From Clostridia bacterium (GTDB lineage: Bacteria > Bacillota > Clostridia > Christensenellales > Maliibacteriaceae): a stretch of DNA of 5,728 nucleotides. The stretch is taken from NCBI GenBank assembly GCA_017935825.1, contig JAGBGW010000040.1:1-5728 (forward strand), given 5' to 3'. The notes beneath the pieces are model-generated. The model ran no database searches. It was not told the DNA's origin and saw only the letters and a list, made by a program, of their open reading frames with translations. A program made the position numbers and the translations under genes. Below, one piece after another: positions 1 through 5,081 of the stretch (positions within the stretch are counted from its first letter, which is position 1; each line of letters starts with the position of its first letter).

Positions 1-1
1 G

Positions 2-382
2 GAATATGGCTGGAACAATGGTGCCAAGTTTGATACACCTGCCATTCGTGTCGCGCTGATGTACACGCTTTATGCTGGTATGATCGTCAAAAAGAACGAG
101 GAAGAAGGCAAAATCTATTCTGTAGAGGAATTGTTTGCCCAGGTCGATGCCAACAATGGTATCTCCGATTGGGCGGAAAACACGCTTTCCATTCTGCAGG
201 TCGATGCAGATTTTAAGAAGGCAGCGAAGTTCACGGCTCTTGTGGATTCCTACGTCAACTACGCTGCAGATGGACTTCCGCAAAAAATCTCTTCGGGTGA
301 AGATGCTGTGATCTGTGTCTGTGCCTGTGTTGCTATGTTCATGCTGGGAAAATTCAATCTCTACGATCAATTTGAGCGATAA
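2..382 (+). CDS. C-terminal part of an unrecognised protein (5' end outside window)
   Basis: The frame is open from the left edge to the TAA at 380-382, giving 126 visible residues. An internal ATG at 59 has no ribosome binding site, and the frame continues upstream of it without a stop, so I read this as the C-terminal part of a longer protein. I do not recognise the family. The visible part is soluble-looking, mixed charged and aromatic, with helical stretches (for example NEEEGKIYSVEELFAQV). Near the end is a hydrophobic, cysteine-containing stretch, AVICVCACVAMFMLGKF, about residues 103-119 of the visible part, which could be a buried helix or a weak membrane segment. The protein ends shortly after, at DQFER. 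A strong terminator follows at once, so this is the last gene of its transcript. The frame is confident; no function is proposed. Confidence 0.75.
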   Translation, partial: EYGWNNGAKFDTPAIRVALMYTLYAGMIVKKNEEEGKIYSVEELFAQVDANNGISDWAENTLSILQVDADFKKAAKFTALVDSYVNYAADGLPQKISSGEDAVICVCACVAMFMLGKFNLYDQFER

Positions 383-386
383 GCAG

Positions 387-420
387 AAACGTCGTCTTGG
401 ATTTCAAGGCGACGTTTTTT
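387..420 (+). terminator. Rho-independent terminator after the first gene
   Basis: A 13-bp stem pairs 387-399 with 405-417 (one G-T wobble, 395/409) around the 5-base loop GATTT. It runs directly into a T-rich tract at 415-420. It begins 4 bases after the stop codon at 380-382, so it closes the upstream transcript. Confidence 0.9.
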
Positions 421-439
421 GTGTAAAATATAGTATAAT
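411..439 (+). promoter_or_regulatory. Predicted promoter of the HEFGH membrane protein gene
   Basis: A perfect -10 box TATAAT lies at 434-439, 30 bases before the ATG at 470. The -35 region at 17-bp spacing (411-416, GACGTT) is a poor match and falls inside the 3' arm of the preceding terminator. The -10 call is good; the -35 is uncertain. Confidence 0.6.
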
Positions 440-469
440 GAAGCCATTAAATGTTTTGAGGATTGGCGT

Positions 470-889
470 ATGAAGAAGATTTTATACTGGTGTGTTCAAC
501 TATCGTGGGGGTTATTGCAGACTGCATTGGGATTTTGTATTTATTTGAGTCAAAAAAACAGAACACATTTCATTTATCGTGGGGCTATTGTAACCCGTTG
601 GAATAAGCAGACAAGCCTTTCCCTTGGCCCGTTTCTCTTTGTGGCGGAACATCTTGACGGGGAACGATACGAACACATTCTGCAGCATGAATTCGGACAT
701 ACCATTCAATCATTGGTTTTAGGGCCGTTATATCTGATTTTGATCGGTGTGCCGTCTTTTATCTGGTGTAATCTGCCGTATTTCAAAAAACTACGCGCAA
801 GCGGTGTGGACTATGATGCCTTTTTTATTGAAGCAAATGCCAGCTATATGGGCAAAAAACTTTTGAAAAAGAATGCAATTGACACTTGA
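470..889 (+). CDS. Small membrane-associated HExxH (zinc peptidase-like) protein
   Basis: 139 residues. Start ATG 470 is supported by GAGGA at 458-462, 7 bases upstream. A hydrophobic segment at about residues 5-25 could be a membrane anchor or uncleaved signal. The sequence HEFGH at residues 73-77 is a textbook HExxH zinc-binding, catalytic motif. It is followed by a second hydrophobic stretch at about 83-100 (LGPLYLILIGVPSFIW). From memory, small bacterial membrane proteins with the same HE(F/Y)GH...LGPLYL..IG.PS layout end in a conserved TEKWAD-like segment. Here FFIEANASYMGKK (residues 118-130) occupies that place, so Glu121 is a candidate third zinc ligand. Substrate and biological role are unknown. 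The gene is AT-richer than its neighbours, and its stop codon overlaps the -35 box of the next gene's promoter. A zinc protein without peptidase activity remains possible. Confidence 0.8.
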   Translation: MKKILYWCVQLSWGLLQTALGFCIYLSQKNRTHFIYRGAIVTRWNKQTSLSLGPFLFVAEHLDGERYEHILQHEFGHTIQSLVLGPLYLILIGVPSFIWCNLPYFKKLRASGVDYDAFFIEANASYMGKKLLKKNAIDT

Positions 890-916
890 CCCTCCACCAG
901 CGTCATGGCTTAGGAT
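886..916 (+). promoter_or_regulatory. MerR-type promoter and probable operator of the regulator gene
   Basis: The -35 box TTGACC (886-891) and -10 box TAGGAT (911-916) are separated by 19 bp instead of the usual 17, which is the hallmark of promoters activated by DNA distortion by MerR-family proteins. An imperfect dyad lies in the spacer: CCT 891-893 with AGG 912-914, and CCA 897-899 with TGG 906-908, centred at 902.5. The predicted start of transcription is near 923, leaving a leader of about 14 bases that contains the GGAGG. The -35 overlaps the TGA stop (887-889) of the upstream gene. Autoregulation is inferred from the spacing and position. Confidence 0.75.
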
Positions 917-936
917 GGTGTCATGGAGGTGATCGG

Positions 937-1668
937 ATGAAAACGGTGAAGGAAGTGTCGGCGCTGACGCATGTTTCGGTGCGAACGCTGCATTATTACG
1001 ACCGCATTGGACTTTTGAAACCCACTGAAGTTGCGGAATCGGGCTATCGCTATTATGATGATGCGGCGGTGGAGCGGCTTCGCTGGATCGGTTTGTATCA
1101 GGAAATAGGGTTTTCGCTAAAGCAGATTGCGGAAATTCTGGATGCAGACGATGAAAGCCGCAATGCTCTGCTTCGAAAGCAGATCGAAGCCATGGAAGAA
1201 AAACGACTGAAACTGGAAAATCGCATTCTGATTGCAAAGGGAATGGAGATGATTGGGGTGAAGACGATGAATTTTGAAGGGTTTGAACGGGACAAAATCG
1301 ATGAGTACAGTGCACAGGCGAAACTGCAGTGGGGCAATACTGAGGCTTATCGCGAGTTTGAGGAGAAATCCAGAAACAGAAGTGAGACAGAAGACCGGGC
1401 GTTGGAAGATCAGGTCATGGACATGTTTGAACAGCTTGGTTCCATGCGGGACTTGCCTGCGGAAAGTGAGCAGGTGCAGGCATGGGTGAAAGATTTGCAG
1501 GCGTTTTTCACTGCAAACTTTTACAATTGTACCGATAAAATTCTGCTGGGACTTGGCAAAATGTACGCAGGCGGCGGCAGCTTCACAGAAAATATCGATG
1601 CTGTGGGCGGCAAAGGCACGGGTGCATTTGCACTGAAGGCGATCGAAATCTATTGCCAAAATAAATAA
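937..1668 (+). CDS. MerR-family regulator with TipAS ligand-binding domain
   Basis: 243 residues, a cytoplasmic transcription regulator of the TipA/Mta/SkgA type. The start is ATG 937, preceded by GGAGG at 925-929 with 7-base spacing. An in-frame ATG at 886 is rejected because it lies in the promoter. Residues 1-70 are the winged helix-turn-helix (VKEVSALTHVSVRTLHYYDR, then GYRYYDD and IGFSLKQIAEIL). Residues about 74-105 form the dimerising coiled coil. Residues about 115-243 match the TipAS fold, with W132-GNTEAY before a central acidic helix and the C-terminal FYNCTDKILLGLGKMY and FTENIDAVGGKGTGAF motifs. In Streptomyces TipAL this domain captures thiopeptide antibiotics through cysteine. 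Cys198 here sits in the corresponding helix, but the ligand is unknown. Relatives often control themselves and multidrug efflux genes; no efflux gene is visible and a terminator follows, so only autoregulation is supported. Confidence 0.93.
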   Translation: MKTVKEVSALTHVSVRTLHYYDRIGLLKPTEVAESGYRYYDDAAVERLRWIGLYQEIGFSLKQIAEILDADDESRNALLRKQIEAMEEKRLKLENRILIAKGMEMIGVKTMNFEGFERDKIDEYSAQAKLQWGNTEAYREFEEKSRNRSETEDRALEDQVMDMFEQLGSMRDLPAESEQVQAWVKDLQAFFTANFYNCTDKILLGLGKMYAGGGSFTENIDAVGGKGTGAFALKAIEIYCQNK

Positions 1669-1672
1669 CGAT

Positions 1673-1696
1673 AAGCGCGGACGATCCGCGCTTTTT
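1673..1696 (+). terminator. Rho-independent terminator after the MerR regulator
   Basis: A perfect 9-bp stem (1673-1681 with 1685-1693) with the 3-base loop CGA leads into a T tract at 1692-1696. It starts 4 bases after the TAA at 1666-1668. It isolates the regulator from the hydrolase-GH32 operon. Confidence 0.9.
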
Positions 1697-1720
1697 CAAT
1701 TTGCATGGATATGGTAAGAT
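1693..1720 (+). promoter_or_regulatory. Predicted extended -10 promoter of the hydrolase-GH32 operon
   Basis: The -10 box TAAGAT (1715-1720) is preceded by TGG (1712-1714), giving the TGn extended -10 form. TTTTCA (1693-1698) is a plausible -35 at 16-bp spacing and lies in the T tract of the preceding terminator. Transcription would begin near 1727, which fits a start codon at 1753, not 1729. Confidence 0.6.
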
Positions 1721-1740
1721 AAAAGCAGATGAAACGAGAA

Positions 1741-1746
1741 AAGGGG
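1741..1746 (+). promoter_or_regulatory. Ribosome binding site that selects the hydrolase start at 1753
   Basis: AAGGGG lies 6 bases before ATG 1753. The alternative in-frame ATG at 1729 has no Shine-Dalgarno sequence and lies almost on the predicted transcription start, so 1753 is preferred. Confidence 0.7.
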
Positions 1747-1752
1747 AAGGGT

Positions 1753-2550
1753 ATGGCGTATTTTCCTCAGAATAAAACAATTGCCGTGGGTGATACGGTT
1801 ATCGATTATGCGGTATTTGGTCACGGAAAGAAGAATCTAGTGCTGCTGCCCGGGCTTTCCATTCGCTCGGTAAAGGGCACGGCTTTGATGCTGGCGGCGA
1901 TGTACCGCGTGTTTTCAAAAGACTATACTGTGTATGTTTTCGACAAAAAGCGTGTGGTGCTCGATGGTTACAACATTTGGGATATTGCGGATGACACTGC
2001 CACTGCAATGCAAAAGCTGGGCATCAACTCAGCTTCCATCATGGGGGTGTCCCAGGGCGGCATGGTGGCGCAGGCACTTGCCATTCGTTATCCTGATTTT
2101 GTGGAAAAACTGGTGCTTTGTGTCACGGCTTGCGAACCCAATCCCACTATGGAAGATGTGGTGGGAACTTGGATCGACCTTGCACAAAAAGACGATTGGA
2201 AGACGTTTAACTGCCTGACGTTTGAAAAGATGTACAGCAAGGCATATCTCAAACGGTATGGGGCTATGATCCCCATCGTGGCAGGGCTTTCCAAATGCAG
2301 TGACGTGCCGCGGTTTGTAACGCTTGCCAAGGCGTGCCTTGCATTTGATGGTTCTGCGGAACTTTCCAAAATCTCCTGTCCCACGTTTGTTATCGGAGCA
2401 AAAAATGATTTGGTGCTGACGGGTGAAGCATCGGAAAAAATTGCGCAGATCCTTTCCTGCGAGCTGTATTTGTATGAAGACTATTCCCATGGCGTCTACG
2501 ATGAGGCCGGGGATTTTAACCAACGGGTTTTGGCATTTTTAAAGAAATGA
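1753..2550 (+). CDS. Alpha/beta-hydrolase fold protein
   Basis: 265 residues, soluble, no signal peptide, so cytoplasmic. The fold order is typical: LVLLPGLS (residues 29-36) at the oxyanion-hole position after strand 3; the nucleophile elbow GVSQGG with Ser100; a helical cap at about 125-200 (CEPNPTMEDVVGTW to KACLAFDG); the acid in VIGAKND, Asp219; and the base in EDYSHGVYD, His246. The triad is therefore complete and the length is normal for the family. These enzymes hydrolyse esters, lactones, amides or C-C bonds; the substrate cannot be told from sequence. The gene is first in an operon with the GH32 gene, whose ribosome binding site overlaps this gene's stop codon. That pairing could mean removal of acyl groups from a fructoside before cleavage, but this is speculation. 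The in-frame ATG at 1729 would add 8 residues and is less likely. Confidence 0.92.
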   Translation: MAYFPQNKTIAVGDTVIDYAVFGHGKKNLVLLPGLSIRSVKGTALMLAAMYRVFSKDYTVYVFDKKRVVLDGYNIWDIADDTATAMQKLGINSASIMGVSQGGMVAQALAIRYPDFVEKLVLCVTACEPNPTMEDVVGTWIDLAQKDDWKTFNCLTFEKMYSKAYLKRYGAMIPIVAGLSKCSDVPRFVTLAKACLAFDGSAELSKISCPTFVIGAKNDLVLTGEASEKIAQILSCELYLYEDYSHGVYDEAGDFNQRVLAFLKK

Positions 2551-2553
2551 GGT
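2549..2553 (+). promoter_or_regulatory. Ribosome binding site of GH32, overlapping the hydrolase stop codon
   Basis: GAGGT at 2549-2553 shares its first two bases with the hydrolase TGA (2548-2550). GAGG lies 9 bases before ATG 2562. It favours 2562 over the overlapping ATG at 2547, which has only AAAGAA upstream, and suggests translational coupling. Confidence 0.65.
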
Positions 2554-2561
2554 CGGACAGT

Positions 2562-3653
2562 ATGCAGAAATTCAATTATCATTTTACACCGCCCAAAGGC
2601 TGGATGAACGACCCCAACGGCTTGATGTACTACAAAGGTAAGGTACACGCGTTTTACCAGCATTACCCCGATGACACCATCTGGGGTCCCATGCATTGGG
2701 GACACGCGGTGACGGAGGACTTTATCCACTGGGAACATCTGCCCATTGCGCTGTGTCCCGGTGAACCCTACGATTGCCTTCGCGGATGCTGGTCGGGCTC
2801 GGGTATCGAGCACGACGGCAAGATGTACCTGTTTTATACCGGCGACAGTGCAGGAACAAGGCAGACCCAGTGCCTTGCCATCGGCGACGGTGAGACATTT
2901 GAAAAATATGCAGGCAATCCCGTCATTGCAGACTCCCCTGTGGGCAGGAATCTGAATTTCCGAGATCCCAAGGTCTTTGCCTATGGGGAAACCTACCGCA
3001 TGGTTTGCGGCACAGAAGCGGATGGCGTGGGGAAGATTTTGCTTTTTTCCTCCGACGATCTGATCCATTGGACGTATACGTCCACGCTGTTTGAAACCAC
3101 ATCACACGGCGGTACACCGGAGTGTCCCGACCTGTTTCAAGTGGAGAATAAGTGGGTGCTGATGTTCTCCGCCATGAAAAAGACTGTGGAATCCACGGTG
3201 CTGATGATCGGTGATTTTGACGGTGAGAACTTTGCCATTGAGAAAACCGTGCATCCCATCGGTGGTGAGGACTATTACGCACCGCAGACGTTCCTGATGC
3301 CCGACGGGCGCCGCATCGTCATCGGCTGGCATTACCACTGGGGAAGAAAACCTGCAAAAGAGGACCTTGCGGCAGGCGCATTCACCATTCCCTGCGAGGT
3401 AACGATGAAGGATGATAAGCTTCATTTCTATCCTGTGGAAGAAGCGCGGCATCTGCTTACCAAAACCAGCGAATATGTTTCACGGGAAGGATTGGTCGTT
3501 ACCGTCACACGCAAGGACGGAAGCTGCATTTGTTTCGACCTTGCGCAAAAGGGCGTGGACGAAATCTGCGATGTGGACATTCTCTACGATGAAACTTCCG
3601 TGGAAATTTTTGTAAACGGCGGCGAAGTGTATCTTGCCCAGTGGCTGATATAA
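2562..3653 (+). CDS. GH32 beta-fructofuranosidase / sucrose-6-phosphate hydrolase-like, short C-terminal domain
   Basis: 363 residues, no signal peptide, so it would act in the cytoplasm on imported sucrose, sucrose phosphate or short fructans. The three GH32 catalytic motifs are intact: WMNDPNG (residues 14-20, nucleophile Asp17), FRDPK (stabiliser Asp135) and PECPD (acid/base Glu187). WSGS (77-80) is also conserved. The five-bladed propeller runs to about residue 295 (LHFYPVEEARHLL). The family usually adds a beta-sandwich of roughly 130-150 residues; only about 68 remain here, although the typical last strands (ILYDETSVEIFVNGGEV) are present. The middle of the sandwich thus appears to be missing, not the end. 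Start 2562 is chosen by its ribosome binding site and because homologues begin close to the WMNDPNG motif. Two stops in a row (3651-3656) and a terminator follow. No PTS, transporter or fructokinase gene is visible, so the exact substrate is open. G+C is high here. Confidence 0.92.
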   Translation: MQKFNYHFTPPKGWMNDPNGLMYYKGKVHAFYQHYPDDTIWGPMHWGHAVTEDFIHWEHLPIALCPGEPYDCLRGCWSGSGIEHDGKMYLFYTGDSAGTRQTQCLAIGDGETFEKYAGNPVIADSPVGRNLNFRDPKVFAYGETYRMVCGTEADGVGKILLFSSDDLIHWTYTSTLFETTSHGGTPECPDLFQVENKWVLMFSAMKKTVESTVLMIGDFDGENFAIEKTVHPIGGEDYYAPQTFLMPDGRRIVIGWHYHWGRKPAKEDLAAGAFTIPCEVTMKDDKLHFYPVEEARHLLTKTSEYVSREGLVVTVTRKDGSCICFDLAQKGVDEICDVDILYDETSVEIFVNGGEVYLAQWLI

Positions 3654-3666
3654 TAAATTCAAATAA

Positions 3667-3702
3667 AAAAGCACGATGGGGGATTTCTCCTGCCGTGCTT
3701 TT
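3667..3702 (+). terminator. Rho-independent terminator after the GH32 gene
   Basis: A 9-bp stem (3667-3675 with 3694-3702) continues, after one A/C mismatch (3676/3693), into an inner 6-bp stem (3677-3682 with 3687-3692, three wobbles) with loop ATTT. The T tract is short (3699-3702) and the left arm is A-rich. It lies 10 bases beyond the second of the tandem stop codons. Confidence 0.82.
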
Positions 3703-3719
3703 ATCGTATAATCACGATA
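3684..3719 (+). promoter_or_regulatory. Predicted promoter of the HAD gene, -10 box inside an inverted repeat
   Basis: A perfect TATAAT -10 box is at 3707-3712. At 17-bp spacing the -35 position (3684-3689, TTTCTC) is weak and lies inside the preceding terminator hairpin. A 6-bp inverted repeat, TATCGT 3702-3707 and ACGATA 3714-3719, brackets the -10 box and could be a repressor site. That role is inferred from position only. Confidence 0.55.
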
Positions 3720-3741
3720 TCACCGAATATCGAGGTCAACC

Positions 3742-4386
3742 ATGAAAAAGGTTTATATTTTTGATTTTGACGGTACGCTGGTGGATTCCATGCCCTTCTG
3801 GGCGCAGAAGATGCTGGACATTCTGGATTCCGAAGGTGTGGATTATCCTGACAACATCGTCAGCATCTTTACCCCCTTGGGAGATGCAGGTACCGCAAAA
3901 TATATGCGTGAAATTTTGGGTGTGACACTTTCGGAGGAAGAAATTTTCCGCCGTATGGATGAAAATGCGATCCCGAAATATCGTGACGAGATTCCACTCA
4001 AAGAGGGCGTGTATGAATATCTGGATTTTCTGCGCAAACAGGGCGTGTCGTTAAACGTGCTTACCGCAAGTCCGCACCATATGCTGGACGTGTGCTTGCA
4101 GCGTTTGGGCGTGTTTGATTGGTTTGACCATCTGTTTAGCTGTGATGACTTCTGTTTGACCAAGGCGGAGACGGAAATCTATCATCAGGCATTACAGCGC
4201 ATCGGCGCGGATATCGAAGATGCGGTGTTTTTCGATGACAACATCGGCGCGGTGCAGACGGCGAAAAAAGCAGGTCTTTACACCGTCGGTGTGGCAGATG
4301 ATTCAGGGCTGCTTTTCCGCGACGAGCTGATCGAAACAGCCGACATGTTTATTCCCACCTTTAAGGATGTGAAATTAACCTTTTAA
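3742..4386 (+). CDS. HAD-superfamily hydrolase (subfamily IA, phosphatase/phosphoglucomutase-like)
   Basis: 214 residues, soluble. ATG 3742 has GAGGT at 3732-3736. All four HAD motifs are present: motif I FDFDGTLVDS (nucleophile Asp8 and acid/base Asp10), motif II VLTAS (Thr108), motif III Lys141 in CLTKAE, and motif IV VFFDDN (Asp165/Asp166, magnesium binding). Residues about 15-85 form the small helical C1-type cap, as in phosphoglycolate phosphatase and beta-phosphoglucomutase relatives. The protein therefore most likely dephosphorylates a small metabolite using an aspartyl-phosphate intermediate; the substrate cannot be assigned. It has its own promoter, so it is not obviously part of the hydrolase-GH32 operon, though a sugar-phosphate substrate would fit beside it. 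Its last 12 bases overlap the 3' end of the opposite-strand AlkD-like gene, and no terminator is visible between them. Confidence 0.93.
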   Translation: MKKVYIFDFDGTLVDSMPFWAQKMLDILDSEGVDYPDNIVSIFTPLGDAGTAKYMREILGVTLSEEEIFRRMDENAIPKYRDEIPLKEGVYEYLDFLRKQGVSLNVLTASPHHMLDVCLQRLGVFDWFDHLFSCDDFCLTKAETEIYHQALQRIGADIEDAVFFDDNIGAVQTAKKAGLYTVGVADDSGLLFRDELIETADMFIPTFKDVKLTF

Positions 4387-5061
4387 TGTGCGAAGGTAAG
4401 CCTTTGTTTCATCGGAGATCTTTCTGCTTTCAATGGCCTTTTGGATGGCTTTGTTGTGGGTCCATGGGTCAAGGGAATTTCTTTGTAAAATCACAATGGC
4501 CGCATCGTACTGCTTTGCCAAAGCTTCTGCAAAATACCAGGCGATGACCATCTTCACATAGTAGTCATCGTGGCGAATCGTTGAAAGAAGTTCCATATGG
4601 GCAGGATCAAAATGCTCGCCCAGAAAATGCACCATCAGCATGTTGACCGCAAAGCGGATGGTGTAGGGTTTATCGCTTTTTAGCCAACGTGCGATGGCAG
4701 GTAAAAGTATGGTTGGCTCTTTTGCAAAGCATTTGGGGCGAAGGCCGTCGCAGGTCGCCCAGTTGTCGATGTAAGGCAGAAAGTCTCGGGTGGCAGCCAA
4801 GGCTTGCGATGCATCCTTCATCTGTTGGATGAGGAATGCGTGCAGGTTGTTTTCCTCGTAATATGTGTGGGGAAGTGTGTGCAGAAATTCTTCTGCCTCA
4901 GGCGATTTTGCAAACTCCTTTGCAAAGGCGCGAAGCGCAGGTGTGCGGATGCCGATGATGGATTCTTTTTCAATATTCGGGATCAGCTTTGCAGTGAACT
5001 TTCGATAGGGCAGATCCTGCAGCTTGTACAGCGCTTTTTGCAGCTCGGTCAAAATATTCAT
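4375..5061 (-). CDS. AlkD-like DNA alkylation repair protein (HEAT-like repeats)
   Basis: 228 residues, cytoplasmic, all-helical. The N-terminal LQDLPYRKFTAKLIPN...IIGIRTPALRAFAKE (residues 14-49) and the DNWATCD segment are characteristic of AlkD-family proteins, which in Bacillus cereus excise N3- and N7-alkylated purines without base flipping. Comparing with B. cereus AlkD from memory, Trp109/Asp113 correspond to Trp101/Asp105 here and Arg148 to Arg136 (YTIRFAVNML). The position of Trp187 in the KAIGW motif reads KAIQK (Lys208), so one active-site aromatic is absent. This may be a related subgroup with altered or no glycosylase activity. ATG 5061 has AAAGGGG touching it (5068-5062), an unusually short spacing. 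A TTG at codon 4 (5052-5050) would have 9-base spacing and is a possible alternative start. Its 3' end overlaps the HAD gene, and its 5' end faces ccdA across 44 bases. Confidence 0.9.
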   Translation of the reverse strand: MNILTELQKALYKLQDLPYRKFTAKLIPNIEKESIIGIRTPALRAFAKEFAKSPEAEEFLHTLPHTYYEENNLHAFLIQQMKDASQALAATRDFLPYIDNWATCDGLRPKCFAKEPTILLPAIARWLKSDKPYTIRFAVNMLMVHFLGEHFDPAHMELLSTIRHDDYYVKMVIAWYFAEALAKQYDAAIVILQRNSLDPWTHNKAIQKAIESRKISDETKAYLRTLKG

Positions 5062-5081
5062 CCCCTTTCAGCTTTTGTTTC

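Noticed and set aside
879..884. TTGACA as the -35 of the regulator promoter
   Set aside because: A perfect -35 by sequence, but 26 bp from TAGGAT and without a -10 box at normal distance; TTGACC at 886-891 gives the expected 19-bp MerR spacing.
886..936. ATG 886 as the start of the MerR regulator (17 extra residues)
   Set aside because: It lies inside the -35 box of the predicted promoter and upstream of the GGAGG; the family N-terminus matches the start at 937.
791..1659. Several minus-strand open frames opposite the MerR/TipAS gene
   Set aside because: They give low-complexity Ser/Pro/His or Phe/Cys-rich translations, lack initiation signals, and lie opposite a well-defined regulator.
2029..2523. 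A 164-codon minus-strand open frame opposite the alpha/beta hydrolase
   Set aside because: No ribosome binding site or recognisable motif; the plus strand encodes a complete Ser-Asp-His hydrolase.
2496..3068. A 190-codon minus-strand open frame opposite the GH32 gene
   Set aside because: A shadow of the G+C-rich GH32 coding sequence; the plus strand carries all catalytic motifs and a ribosome binding site.
4393..4410. AAGG-TAAG-CCTT hairpin followed by a T-rich run as a terminator for the HAD gene
   Set aside because: The stem is only 4-5 bp with a poor T tract, so it is too weak to call.
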